Of a stretch of DNA of 64,000 nucleotides, positions 35,048-45,386 are shown one piece after another (positions within the stretch are counted from its first letter, which is position 1; every line of letters starts with the position of its first letter). Made by a program: the position numbers and the translations under genes. The notes beneath the pieces were generated by a model, which worked only from the letters and a program-made list of their open reading frames with translations, had not been told where the DNA came from and made no database searches. Source of the stretch: Methyloversatilis universalis EHg5 (GTDB lineage: Bacteria; Pseudomonadota; Gammaproteobacteria; Burkholderiales; Rhodocyclaceae); assembly GCF_000378945.1 (NCBI RefSeq), contig NZ_KB900539.1, forward strand, positions 1,404,527 through 1,468,526. The letters run 5' to 3'.

Positions 35048-35859
35048 TGATCCGCCCGTTTTTCCGCTCATTGCTGCCGTTGGCCGGCGCCCTGTGTCTG
35101 GCGCCGGCAGGCGCACAGGAAGTACCGCAGGAATGGCAGGGCCGCTTTGCCGAACCGGTACGGACACGAGCCGCGGTACCGGTCACCGCGATGGAGTACG
35201 CCGACATCCGCCGCACCGGTGACGATGCTGGCCCGCGCAACTACCGCAGCGCCGATCACGCGCTGCTGTCGGCCGCACGCCGTGGTGACTGGGCAGGGGT
35301 GAACCGACTGCTCAAGGCCGGCGCAGCGCCGAACGTGCGCGATGCCTGGGGTGACAGCGTGCTGGCCCACGCTGCCGCCGCCGGCGAAACTGAAACCGTG
35401 CGCGCACTGCTGGCCGCCGGTGCCGACCCCGATCGCAAGGGCGCGTCCGGTTTCACGCCGCTGGGCGCTGCCGCGCTGGCCGGTCATCACAAGGTGGTGG
35501 CGCTGCTGCTGAAGGCGGGCGCTGACGTCGATGCGAAGAGCGCCAACGGCCATGTGCCGCTGATCGACGCGGTGCTGCTCGACCGCGACGAGGCGGTGGG
35601 GGAACTGCTGCGCGCTTCGCCTGACTGGCTGAATACCGAACGGGAGCAGGGGCGCCACGCGCTGTCGCTGGCTGCTTCGCTCGGCCATCTGCGGGTGCTG
35701 GACCGCCTGCTGGCCGCCGGCTTCGACCCCAATCTGCCCGACCGCGCGGGTTTCAATGCCTTGTACTGGGCGGTGTTCCGCAAGCAGCGTCTGGCAGTGG
35801 CTCATCTGCTGGCCTCCGGCGCCAATCCGGGCGCGATGTCGACCGACATCTACGACTGA
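35047..35859 (+). CDS. Secreted ankyrin-repeat protein
   Basis: A 270-residue protein with signal peptide MIRPFFRSLLPLAGALCLAP (cleavage near GAQ), a short linker and about five or six ankyrin repeats from residue 68 on. Examples are DHALLSAARRGDWAGVNRLL, TPLGAAALAGHHKVVALLLK and NALYWAVFRKQRLAVAHLL. It probably works in the periplasm in protein binding. It is translationally coupled to the EpsA-type regulator. The 203 bases after it (35860-36062) show no gene. Confidence 0.85.
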   Translation: MIRPFFRSLLPLAGALCLAPAGAQEVPQEWQGRFAEPVRTRAAVPVTAMEYADIRRTGDDAGPRNYRSADHALLSAARRGDWAGVNRLLKAGAAPNVRDAWGDSVLAHAAAAGETETVRALLAAGADPDRKGASGFTPLGAAALAGHHKVVALLLKAGADVDAKSANGHVPLIDAVLLDRDEAVGELLRASPDWLNTEREQGRHALSLAASLGHLRVLDRLLAAGFDPNLPDRAGFNALYWAVFRKQRLAVAHLLASGANPGAMSTDIYD

Positions 35860-36062
35860 GCGGGCGCATCCGCCCACGCCGGAGCGGATAGCCGCCACCC
35901 GGGCGGAACACAGTGGCCGTCTTCCGCGACACCGGCGCGCCGCTTCGGGCGCAGCCATGCCGCGCTGCGCAACGGGCGCCGGTGGCCGGCTCCGGAGGCC
36001 GGGTGTTACCATTGCTCGGTTTTTTCCCCACGTCCGCCGTACCGGTTCCCAAGGTCGAACAC

Positions 36063-38042
36063 ATGGTGTCTTCCAGTCAGGTGGCCGAACACGTCCGTTC
36101 GGTGCACGCCATCATCAGCCGCCCGCAGCGTCCGTCCGGTCATGAACTGGTGGCGCGCTCCTGGCTGCGCTGCTTTCACGAACTGGCACTCGATCCGGCT
36201 GCCGAGGACGCGCCGCCGCCGCTGGCCCCTCAGGCCTGGCGCGAGCGGGGCGACCGGCTGGGCGATGTGATGGACAGCGCGGTGCCGGAAATGCAGACCC
36301 TGCACCGCCAGCTCGACGACCCGAATTCCGCGCTGGTGCTGGCTGACGCCGAAGGCGTCATCGTGAGCATCGTGCGCCACCCGGGCTTCGCCCGCGAGGC
36401 CTCACTGCGCGGGCTGGTGGAAGGCGCGCGCTGGAGCGAAGATGTTCAGGGCACCAACGGCATCGGCACCGTGCTGGCCGAGCGCCACTCGCTGGTCATT
36501 TCGCGCGAAGAACATTTTTTCGCCCGCCACACCGACATGGTGTGCGCCGGCGCGCCGATCTACGACGGCGTGGGCGAAGTGGCCGCCATACTGGCTGCCT
36601 GTTCCCTCTCGCCGGGCGGCGCCCGCGCGCTGCGTGCGCTGGTCGAACGTTCGGCCCGGGTGATCGAGCACCGCGCCTTCCGTGCCCGTCACGCCACCGA
36701 CTACATCATCCGCTTCCATGCCCACGCCGGCCGCGTGCTGACCGCGGTTGACGGTCTGCTCGCACTGACGCCGGAAGGCGAGGTGATCGAAGCCAATCAC
36801 ACCGCCTTCGAACTGCTGTCGCCGGACGGCGAGGCGCTGCTGGGCCGCGAAGTGACCGAGTTCTTCGGTCAGTCGCTGCCGGAACTGCTGTCGCGCACCT
36901 TCCGCGCCGGTTTCCATCCGCTCACGCTGTCGATGCCACAGCACCAGACCTGGTATCTGCTGGCGCAGCAGCCTGCGCGCAACCGCGCCCAGTCCGGCGC
37001 GCGCGGCGATTCTGGTTCGGCGGCCCAGGCGCTGGCCGAGCTCGATCTGGGCGATCTGCGCATGGCGGGCAATGTGCACAGCGCGATGCGCATCCTCGAC
37101 CGCGACATTCCGCTGTTGATCGCCGGCGAAACCGGCACCGGCAAGGAAGTGTTCGCACGCGCCTTCCATGCCTCCAGCCAGCGCGCGCGCGGCCCCTTCG
37201 TCGCGATCAACTGCGCGTCGCTGCCGGAAGCGCTGATCGAATCCGAACTGTTCGGCTACAAGCAGGGCGCCTTCACCGGCGCCAACCGCGACGGCCGTCG
37301 CGGCAAGGTGCTGCAGGCCGATGGCGGCACGCTGTTCCTGGACGAGATCGGCGACATGCCGCTGCAGCTTCAGGCGCGCCTGCTGCGCGTGCTGGAAGAG
37401 CGCAAGGTGACGCCGCTGGGCGGCGAGAATGCGGTGCCGGTCGATCTGCAGCTGGTGTGTGCCACCCACCGCGATCTGCGCGCCATGGTGCGCGACGGCA
37501 GCTTCCGCGAAGATCTGTACTACCGCCTGCGCGGCATGGAAGTGACGCTGCCGCCGCTGCGCGAACGCACCGACCGCCGCGCGCTGATCGAGCGCTGCCT
37601 GAACGAGGAAGGCGCCGGCCGTCATCCGCCGGTGCGTCTCGGCCAGGCGGCGATGCAGGTGCTGGACCGCTACCGCTGGCCGGGCAATATCCGTCAGCTG
37701 CGCTACGTGCTGCGTACGCTGGTCGCCATGTGCGACGGCGGCGAAATCACGCTGCGCGACATGCCGGCCGAACTGATGGACGCGCCCGAGCCGATGCCGG
37801 CGCCGCCGGTGGCCGCACTGCCCGCGGCCGACAGCCACGCCGATGTGCCGCCGCCGTCGCCGACCAGCCACCTCAATCCGCTGCAGTCGGCCGAGCGCGA
37901 CGCGCTGCTGGCCGAACTGCGCCGCCACCGCTGGAACATCGCCGGCCTCGCCCGCGAGCTCGGGGTGAGCCGCAACACCGTTTACCGCAAGATGAAGCGA
38001 CTGGACATCGATACCGATACGCAGGCGGGTGATGGCTACTGA
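36063..38042 (+). CDS. Sigma-54-dependent activator, AcoR type (GAF-PAS-AAA+-Fis)
   Basis: An enhancer-binding protein of 659 residues: GAF-like sensor at about 75-220, PAS at about 225-300, AAA+ ATPase at about 330-560 and a Fis-type helix-turn-helix at the C-terminus (NIAGLARELGVSRNTVYRKM). Walker A is GETGTGKE, the sigma-54-contacting loop is GAFTGA, and the arginine-finger region is intact. AcoR-type members answer to small alcohols or carbonyl compounds. Its last 11 bases overlap the next gene, the first of the C1-cofactor cassette, so a role in C1 gene control is a fair inference. Confidence 0.88.
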   Translation: MVSSSQVAEHVRSVHAIISRPQRPSGHELVARSWLRCFHELALDPAAEDAPPPLAPQAWRERGDRLGDVMDSAVPEMQTLHRQLDDPNSALVLADAEGVIVSIVRHPGFAREASLRGLVEGARWSEDVQGTNGIGTVLAERHSLVISREEHFFARHTDMVCAGAPIYDGVGEVAAILAACSLSPGGARALRALVERSARVIEHRAFRARHATDYIIRFHAHAGRVLTAVDGLLALTPEGEVIEANHTAFELLSPDGEALLGREVTEFFGQSLPELLSRTFRAGFHPLTLSMPQHQTWYLLAQQPARNRAQSGARGDSGSAAQALAELDLGDLRMAGNVHSAMRILDRDIPLLIAGETGTGKEVFARAFHASSQRARGPFVAINCASLPEALIESELFGYKQGAFTGANRDGRRGKVLQADGGTLFLDEIGDMPLQLQARLLRVLEERKVTPLGGENAVPVDLQLVCATHRDLRAMVRDGSFREDLYYRLRGMEVTLPPLRERTDRRALIERCLNEEGAGRHPPVRLGQAAMQVLDRYRWPGNIRQLRYVLRTLVAMCDGGEITLRDMPAELMDAPEPMPAPPVAALPAADSHADVPPPSPTSHLNPLQSAERDALLAELRRHRWNIAGLARELGVSRNTVYRKMKRLDIDTDTQAGDGY

Positions 38043-38619
38043 CCCGCGCCTGAACGACATTCCGGATGAAGCGGAAGTCCTGCCCGATGCGCGCATCGCC
38101 TGGGGGCTGACTGGCTCCGGCCACTTTCTGAAGGAATCGCTGGAATTCGCTGACACGCTGAGCGGCATCGACCTGTTCCTGTCGAGCGCCGGCGAAGAAG
38201 TGCTCAACATGTATGGCTACCCGCTGGTCGACATGAAGAAGCGCTACCGCATCTTCCGCGACAGCACCGCCAGTGCGGCGCCGGTCGGGCTGTTCTATCA
38301 GGGGCAGTACCACACCGTGGTGATCGCGCCGGCCACGTCCAATACCGTGGCCAAGTGCGCCAGCGGCATTTCCGACACGCTGGTGAGCAATATCTTTGCC
38401 CAGGCCGGCAAGCTGCGCATCCCCATCATCGTGTTCGCCTGCGACAACGAGCCGGTGGTGATCACCGAATCGCCGAGCGAATGGGTGACGCTGTACCCGC
38501 GTGCCATCGACCTGGAGCACACCGCGCGTCTGTCCGGTTTCGAGGGCGTCACTGTGGTGAAGAACGTCGAAGAACTGCAGGTCGCCCTCAGGCAGCGGCT
38601 CGCGGCGGTCCAGCGCTGA
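38032..38619 (+). CDS. Flavoprotein, DmrB/AfpA dihydromethanopterin reductase-like
   Basis: A 195-residue flavoprotein-superfamily protein: IAWGLTGSGHFLKESLEFA binds the FMN phosphate and VVIAPATSNTVAKCASGISD is the family core. It resembles archaeal DmrB and the archaeoflavoprotein found in tetrahydromethanopterin gene clusters of methylotrophs, where a reductase converts dihydromethanopterin to the active tetrahydro form. ATG at 38032, within the end of the AcoR-type gene. The neighbours support an H4MPT role; the exact reaction is inferred. Confidence 0.8.
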   Translation: MATDPRLNDIPDEAEVLPDARIAWGLTGSGHFLKESLEFADTLSGIDLFLSSAGEEVLNMYGYPLVDMKKRYRIFRDSTASAAPVGLFYQGQYHTVVIAPATSNTVAKCASGISDTLVSNIFAQAGKLRIPIIVFACDNEPVVITESPSEWVTLYPRAIDLEHTARLSGFEGVTVVKNVEELQVALRQRLAAVQR

Positions 38620-38649
38620 GCGGGCGCTGCGGCGACCGCCCCCACCGAC

Positions 38650-40149
38650 ATGGCTGAACAGCAGGTCCCCTCCGGCGAGCCCATCCCTGGCGAACGCATC
38701 CCCGGCGAACGCATTCTTTTCCTGACCGGGCATCTGGCGCTCAAGAGCCTGCACCGGGTGCTGGACGACATGCTGCCGCTGCCCTTCGAGCCGCGGGTGC
38801 TGGACATCGGTATCAATGTCGCCGGCCTGATGACCGCTGACCTGATACGCCGGCGCCTGCCGGTCGATCAGGTGCAGGCCGACCGCATCGTCGTGCCCGG
38901 CCGCTGCCGTGGCGACCTCGACGCACTGGCGCAGCACTACGGCGTGCCGGTGCAGCGCGGCCCGGATGAGGTGAAGGACCTGCCGATGCACTTCGGCCGC
39001 AAGGCGAAGAAGCGGGTGCTCGACCGGCACGACGTGCTCATCTTCGCGGAAATCGTCGATGCGCCCCAGGTCGATGTCGATGCGGTGCTGGCCACCGCGC
39101 GCCGTTACCGCCGCGACGGCGCGGACGTGATCGATATCGGCTGTCTGCCGGACACCGACTTTCCGCATATGGAAGACTGCATCCGCGCGCTGAAAGCCGA
39201 AGGCTTCCAGGTGAGCATCGATTCGCTGAACACCGATGACCTGCTGCGCGGCGCGCGCGCCGGCGCCGACTATCTGCTCAGCCTGAAGAAGAGCTCGCTG
39301 TGGGTGGCCGACGAGGTCGACGCCATTCCGGTGCTGATCCCGGACACGCCGGGCGACCTCGATTCGCTACGCGAGGCGGCGGACATCATGACCGCGCGCG
39401 GTCTGCCGTTCTACGCCGACCCCATCATCGAGCCCATCCACTTCGGTTTCACCGCGTCCATCGTGCGCTATCACGAGCTGCGGCGGACCCATCCGGACAT
39501 CCCCATCATGATGGGGGTGGGCAATCTGACCGAACTGACCGACGCCGACACCAGCGGCATCAACGCGCTGCTGTTCGGCATCATTTCGGAACTGCGCGTC
39601 GGTGCGGTACTGGCCACCGAAGTGAGCCCGCACGCCCGCCGTGCGGTGAAGGAAGCGGATATCGCACGTCGCGTCATGTTCGCCGCGCGCGAGGACAACG
39701 CGCTGCCGCGCGACTATTCCGGCGAGCTGATGACCACCCATCAGCGCCGTCCTTTTCCGGACTCGCCGCAGGACATCGCCGACATCGCCGCCACAGTGCG
39801 CGACCCCAACTTCCGCATTCAGCTCAGCGAGCAGGGCGTGCACATCTACAACCGCGACGGCATGCAGGTCGGCACCGACCCGTTCGCGCTGTACCCGGGC
39901 CTGAACGTTGCCGACGACGGCGCGCACGCCTTCTACCTCGGTGTCGAACTGGCGCGCGCGCAGATCGCCTGGCAACTGGGCCGCCGCTACGCGCAGGACG
40001 AGGAACTGGACTGGGGCGCCGCAGTCGAGAAGAAGGCGCAGGACCTGATGGCGCATTGCGCGCCCGGTACTACGCTGCAGCGCAAGGCGAAGCGCAGGCC
40101 AGCCGATGCTGACCCGGCACCGCCGGACGACACACAGGACCAAGCATGA
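38650..40149 (+). CDS. Dihydropteroate synthase-like protein of the H4MPT cluster
   Basis: A 499-residue protein with a TIM-barrel resembling dihydropteroate synthase: DVIDIGCLPDTDFPHM and FQVSIDSLNTDDLLRGARAG (shortened) and PFYADPIIEPIHFGF. The N-terminal ~130 residues (ERILFLTGHLALKSLHRVL) form a separate domain (DUF6513). Members occur in archaea and in methylotrophs with H4MPT-linked formaldehyde oxidation and are presumed to act in pterin assembly. Its stop overlaps the DUF447 ATG (ATGA). Two near-identical GERIPGERI repeats occur at the N-terminus, so the true start may be internal. Confidence 0.82.
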   Translation: MAEQQVPSGEPIPGERIPGERILFLTGHLALKSLHRVLDDMLPLPFEPRVLDIGINVAGLMTADLIRRRLPVDQVQADRIVVPGRCRGDLDALAQHYGVPVQRGPDEVKDLPMHFGRKAKKRVLDRHDVLIFAEIVDAPQVDVDAVLATARRYRRDGADVIDIGCLPDTDFPHMEDCIRALKAEGFQVSIDSLNTDDLLRGARAGADYLLSLKKSSLWVADEVDAIPVLIPDTPGDLDSLREAADIMTARGLPFYADPIIEPIHFGFTASIVRYHELRRTHPDIPIMMGVGNLTELTDADTSGINALLFGIISELRVGAVLATEVSPHARRAVKEADIARRVMFAAREDNALPRDYSGELMTTHQRRPFPDSPQDIADIAATVRDPNFRIQLSEQGVHIYNRDGMQVGTDPFALYPGLNVADDGAHAFYLGVELARAQIAWQLGRRYAQDEELDWGAAVEKKAQDLMAHCAPGTTLQRKAKRRPADADPAPPDDTQDQA

Positions 40150-40709
40150 TCTGGGAAACCATACTGACCACCGTGGACGTGCAGGGCCGCACCCACATCA
40201 CGCCGCTGGGCGTGCGCGAAGAGCGCGGCCTCACCGTGCTCGCGCCTTTCCGGCCGTCCGGCACGCTGGACAATGTGCTGGCCACCCGCATCGCGGTGGT
40301 GAATTTCACCGATGACGTGCGCGTGTTCGCCGGCGCGCTGACCGGTCGCCGCGACTGGCCGGTGCAGGCTGCCGAGAAGATAGGCTGCGCCCGGCTGGTA
40401 AACACGCTGGCCCACCGCGAACTCGAACTGGTCGAGGTCGAGGAGGACGAAGTTCGCCCGCGCCTCTACTGTCGCACCGTGCATGAAGAGAGTCACGGCG
40501 TGTTTCCCGGCTTCAATCGCGCACGTTCGGCAGTGATCGAAGCGGCCATCCTGGTGAGCCGGCTGCACATGCTGCCGATGGAAAAGATCGACGCCGAACT
40601 GGCCTATCTGCAGATCGCCATCGACAAGACCGCCGGCCCGGCCGAACTCGAAGCCTGGGGCTGGCTGGTCGAACGCATAGACGCACACCGCGCCGGAGTG
40701 CAGGCGTGA
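40146..40709 (+). CDS. DUF447 family protein of the C1-cofactor cluster
   Basis: A 187-residue protein with a flavin-reductase-like split-barrel N-terminus: MIWETILTTVDVQGRTHITP, then TRIAVVNFTDDVRVFAGALTG. A helical C-terminus contains PGFNRARSAVIEAAILVSRL. This is DUF447, found in methanogens and in methylotroph H4MPT clusters; the reaction is unknown, FMN binding is likely. It overlaps both neighbours by four bases, so the cassette is translated as a unit. Confidence 0.8.
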   Translation: MIWETILTTVDVQGRTHITPLGVREERGLTVLAPFRPSGTLDNVLATRIAVVNFTDDVRVFAGALTGRRDWPVQAAEKIGCARLVNTLAHRELELVEVEEDEVRPRLYCRTVHEESHGVFPGFNRARSAVIEAAILVSRLHMLPMEKIDAELAYLQIAIDKTAGPAELEAWGWLVERIDAHRAGVQA

Positions 40710-41422
40710 TCCGCATGCTGGCCAGCGTGCGTAACCTCGACGAGGCGCGCATCGTGCTCGAAGCCGGGGTGGATCTGATCGACCTGAAGCAGCCGGCCGA
40801 CGGCGCGCTCGGCGCACTGCCGGCAGAGGTGATCCGCGAGGTCGTCGACTTCGTCGCCGGCCGTACGCTCACCAGCGCCACCGCCGGCAATGTCGAGCCG
40901 GACGCGCAGGCGGTGCAGAGCGCGATGGCGCGCATTGCCGCGACCGGTGTCGATTACGTGAAGGCCGGACTTTTCCCCGGGAACTGGCAGCAGGGCGGGC
41001 GCGACTACGCCGCCGTGCGTGCCTGCCTGCGCGGCCTGACGCCGCTGGCCGGCGCCCGCCGCATTGCGGTCATGTTCGCTGATCTTTCGCCACCGCTGGC
41101 ACTGGTCGATGCGGTTGCCGATGCCGGTTTCGATGGCGTCATGGTCGATACCGCGCTGAAGACCGGCCACAGCCTGCCGGACGTCGCCAGCACCGAATGG
41201 CTGTCCGGCTTCGTCGAACGCGCCCGCGCGCGCGGCCTGCTGTGCGGGCTCGCGGGCTCGCTGCGAGTGACCCACATCCCGGCGCTGGCGCAGCGGTGCC
41301 CCGATTACCTCGGCTTCCGCGGTGCGCTGTGCGCCGGCCAGGCACGCGCGCAGGCACTGGACGCCCGCGCAGTGCTGGCCGTGCGTGAAGCACTGGAAAA
41401 GGTGCAGCGCCTGGCGGCGTGA
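40706..41422 (+). CDS. mfnB: (5-formylfuran-3-yl)methyl phosphate synthase
   Basis: First enzyme of methanofuran/methylofuran synthesis; it condenses two glyceraldehyde 3-phosphates to the furan phosphate. The 238 residues form a TIM-barrel. The Schiff-base Lys is Lys28 in GVDLIDLKQPADGALGAL, and a second Lys lies in GVMVDTALKTGHSL. SATAGNVEPD and CGLAGSLRVTHI are family segments. GTG start at 40706 overlapping the DUF447 stop. It shows that the organism makes a methylofuran-type one-carbon carrier. Confidence 0.9.
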   Translation: MIRMLASVRNLDEARIVLEAGVDLIDLKQPADGALGALPAEVIREVVDFVAGRTLTSATAGNVEPDAQAVQSAMARIAATGVDYVKAGLFPGNWQQGGRDYAAVRACLRGLTPLAGARRIAVMFADLSPPLALVDAVADAGFDGVMVDTALKTGHSLPDVASTEWLSGFVERARARGLLCGLAGSLRVTHIPALAQRCPDYLGFRGALCAGQARAQALDARAVLAVREALEKVQRLAA

Positions 41423-41445
41423 GGCGCGGTCGGCGCAACGCATGA

Positions 41446-41720
41446 GTCGCTAAACCCCTTATGTGGGAGGTTCGCCCTGCATGGCGAACCTGCCTCGCAG
41501 GGGCGACGCACTACGTCGCTAAACCCCTTATGTGGGAGGCTCGCCCTGCATGGCGAGCCCGCCTCGCCGGAGCGACGCAGTGCGTCGCTAAACCCCTTGG
41601 GTGGGAGGTCGGCCCTGCATGGCCGACCCGTGTCGCCGGAGCAGCGCACTGCGTCGCTAAACCCCTTATGTCGGAGGTTCGCCCTGCATGGCGAACCCGC
41701 CTCGCGGGGGCGACGCATGC
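41446..41720. repeat. Four tandem 69-bp REP-like repeats with co-varying hairpins
   Basis: Copies start at 41446, 41515, 41584 and 41653. Each contains GTCGCTAAACCCCTT, then TGTGGGAG, then an 8-bp hairpin with a constant CTGCAT loop. Stems are GGTTCGCC/GGCGAACC (copies 1 and 4), GGCTCGCC/GGCGAGCC (copy 2) and GGTCGGCC/GGCCGACC (copy 3), so every stem change is compensated. The copy junctions are themselves palindromic (AGCGACGCAGTGCGTCGCT between 2 and 3). The array fills the gap between two convergent genes. There are no variable spacers, so it is not CRISPR. Confidence 0.9.
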
Positions 41721-41727
41721 GTCGCCT

Positions 41728-43103
<1,376 letters not shown>

Positions 43104-43107
<4 letters not shown>

Positions 43108-43544
43108 GCCGGCCGCTGGACGACGATGAGAATGTTGCAGGGCGCTTCCTCGACCAGCGAAGCGCCGACCGAGCCCTTCCACCAGCGTTCCAGCCTGGAG
43201 GCATGGTGGGTGTGCCCGATCACGATCAGATCGACTTTCAGTTCGCTCGCCAGACGACCGATTTCGCGCACCGCGTCGCCGGTCACCAGATGCCCTTCGG
43301 CGGTGACGCCACGCGCCTTCAGCTGTTCCAGCCCTTCCTTCAGCACTTCGGAGAAGCGCTCGTTCTCCTCTTCCTGAGGCACGTCGGCGACGAAACCTTC
43401 GGCGACGAACAGCGTGGCAGCAATCGGGGCTACCGCAAGCAGATGGATGTCCGCATGCAGCAGATCGTTGATTTCCGCGCATTCGAGCAGGGCACGGCGA
43501 CCGGATTCAGAGCCGTCGTAGGCGAGCAGTACCTTGTTGTACAT
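43104..43544 (-). CDS. Universal stress protein (UspA family)
   Basis: A 146-residue single Usp domain: MYNKVLLAYDGSESGRRAL at the N-terminus and the ATP-binding type motif GHTHHASRLERWWKGSVGAS near the C-terminus (G-2x-G-9x-G-S like, with His in place of the second Gly). It is thought to help survival under starvation or oxidative stress. It is the first gene of a two-gene unit with the sigma-54 response regulator. Confidence 0.92.
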
Positions 43545-43612
43545 GGTCCGTCTCCTTCTGAAAGATGGCGTTCAGGCGCCGCGGCGCAGCCCGTCGACGC
43601 AGCCGGCGATGC

Positions 43613-44407
43613 TTACCAGAGCTTCCACCAGGGGTCGTCCTCGCCCGGCTTCTTGAAGCCGCGGGCAAGGAATTCGCTCTTCGGATAGTTCTTCTGCATC
43701 ACGCGTTTTGCGTCGTCGCGCAGATCGACCAGGCCGAGCGAATCGTAAGCCACCATCAGGACGTAGAGCGCTTCTTCGACCGCCGGCGATTCCTGATAGT
43801 TGCTCACCGCGAACTGGGCACGGTTGGCCGCCGCCAGATAGGCGCCGCGCTTGACGTAATAGCGCGCCACATGCACCTCGTGAGCGGCCAGCGAATTGAC
43901 CAGATAGTTCATCCGTATGGTGGCGTCCGGCGCGTACTTGCTTTCCGGATAGCGGGTCACCAGTTCCTTCAGTGCATCGAAGGAGTCGCGCAGGCCCTTG
44001 GGGTCGCGCTCGGTCAGATCCTGGCGCGACAGATTGCTCATGATGCCCAGGTCTTCGTTGAAATGGACCAGGCCGCGCAGGTAGTACACGTAATCGACGT
44101 TGGGGTGGTTCGGATGCAGCCGTATGAAGCGGTCGCAGGCCGCCACCGCCTGCGCGCGCTCGCCCTGACGATAGTAGGCGTACGCCACCTCGATCTGGGC
44201 CTGCTGGGCGTAGCGGCCATACGGATACTTGGCCTCCAGCTTTTCGTACATCTTGATCGCCTGCTCGTACGAGCCGTCGCTCATGAGCTGCTTCGCTTCC
44301 TGGTACAGGCGTTGCGCCGACCAGTTCGCCGTCTCGTCGATCTTGTCCGGCAGAAGACCGCACCCGGCGGCCAGAGCCACCCACAGTATCGCTACACTAC
44401 GCCACAT
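43613..44407 (-). CDS. bamD: Outer membrane assembly lipoprotein BamD
   Basis: Essential partner of BamA in inserting beta-barrel proteins. A signal peptide ends at the lipobox LAAGC (Cys16), and TPR-type helices follow (SYEQAIKMYEKLEAKYPYGR and QAQIEVAYAYYRQGERAQAV). The 264 residues match the family. It is transcribed away from rluD, and the two start codons overlap by two bases (CATG), an adjacency also known in E. coli. Confidence 0.95.
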   Translation of the reverse strand: MWRSVAILWVALAAGCGLLPDKIDETANWSAQRLYQEAKQLMSDGSYEQAIKMYEKLEAKYPYGRYAQQAQIEVAYAYYRQGERAQAVAACDRFIRLHPNHPNVDYVYYLRGLVHFNEDLGIMSNLSRQDLTERDPKGLRDSFDALKELVTRYPESKYAPDATIRMNYLVNSLAAHEVHVARYYVKRGAYLAAANRAQFAVSNYQESPAVEEALYVLMVAYDSLGLVDLRDDAKRVMQKNYPKSEFLARGFKKPGEDDPWWKLW

Positions 44408-45386
44408 GACCGCTCTGACCCTGGAAGATACGCAAGACGACGATTATATCGCCGAGCAGCCGCCGCACCCGACTCCCGAGAGCCTGCAGGCGACGGTACC
44501 CGCGGGCGTGGTCGGTGAGCGGCTGGATGCGGTGCTGGCGAAAGTGTGGTCGCAATACTCGCGCAGCCGCCTGCAGGGCTGGTTGCGTGAGGGCAGGGTG
44601 CGGGTGGACGGGCGTGAATGCAGCGACGCGCGGCGACGCACTTTCAGCGGCGAACGTCTGGAGCTGGATCCGGGCAGCCTGCCGGAAGACACGGTGCACG
44701 CGCCGCAGGACATCCCGCTGCGCGTGGTGTTCGAGGACGACACCGTGATCGTGATCGACAAGCCGGCCGGACTGGTGGTGCATCCGGGCAATGGCGTGCC
44801 GGACGGCACGCTGCTCAATGCGCTGCTGTTCCGCTGGCCGGAGCTGGCCCGCGTGCCGCGTGCCGGCATCGTGCATCGGCTGGACAAGGACACCAGCGGG
44901 TTGCTGGTGGTCGCCCGCACCGTAGAGGCCCAGACCGATCTGGTGCGCCAGCTGCAGGCGCGTACCGTGTCGCGCCGCTATTTCGCGGTGGTGGCCGGAT
45001 CGGTCGGTGCCGACGGCACCGTGGATGCGGCGATCGGCCGTCATCCGGTACAGCGCACCCGCATGGCGGTGGTGCAGGCCGGCGGCAAGCCGGCGCGTAC
45101 CCACTATTTCGTGCGCGAGCGGCTGCGCGATGCCACGCTGGTCGAATGCCGGCTTGAAACAGGCCGCACCCATCAGATCCGGGTACATATGGCGCACATC
45201 GGGCATTCGCTGCTCGGCGACGAGGTGTATGCCCCGCGTAACGTGGCCGAACGCTTTTCCCGTCAGGCCCTGCATGCCTGGCGACTCGGTCTGGTGCATC
45301 CGCGCAGCGGCGAGGAGGTGGGCTGGGAAGTGCCGCTGCCGGCCGACATGGTCACGCTGCTGGACAGTCTGAGGGCGGCGGCATGA
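44406..45386 (+). CDS. rluD: 23S rRNA pseudouridine(1911/1915/1917) synthase RluD
   Basis: Modifies helix 69 of 23S rRNA. A 326-residue protein with an S4-like RNA-binding domain (RLQGWLREGRVRVDGREC) and the RluA/RluD catalytic motif GIVHRLDKDTSGLLVV containing the essential Asp. LETGRTHQIRVHMAHIGHSL is conserved. The ATG at 44406 overlaps the bamD start on the other strand; no Shine-Dalgarno precedes it, so an internal start or leaderless message is possible. It overlaps pgeF by four bases. Confidence 0.94.
   Translation: MTALTLEDTQDDDYIAEQPPHPTPESLQATVPAGVVGERLDAVLAKVWSQYSRSRLQGWLREGRVRVDGRECSDARRRTFSGERLELDPGSLPEDTVHAPQDIPLRVVFEDDTVIVIDKPAGLVVHPGNGVPDGTLLNALLFRWPELARVPRAGIVHRLDKDTSGLLVVARTVEAQTDLVRQLQARTVSRRYFAVVAGSVGADGTVDAAIGRHPVQRTRMAVVQAGGKPARTHYFVRERLRDATLVECRLETGRTHQIRVHMAHIGHSLLGDEVYAPRNVAERFSRQALHAWRLGLVHPRSGEEVGWEVPLPADMVTLLDSLRAAA

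Noticed and set aside
41446-41720. Possible CRISPR array.
   Set aside because: Whole 69-bp units are repeated head to tail without variable spacers, and each unit contains its own hairpin; no cas genes are near.
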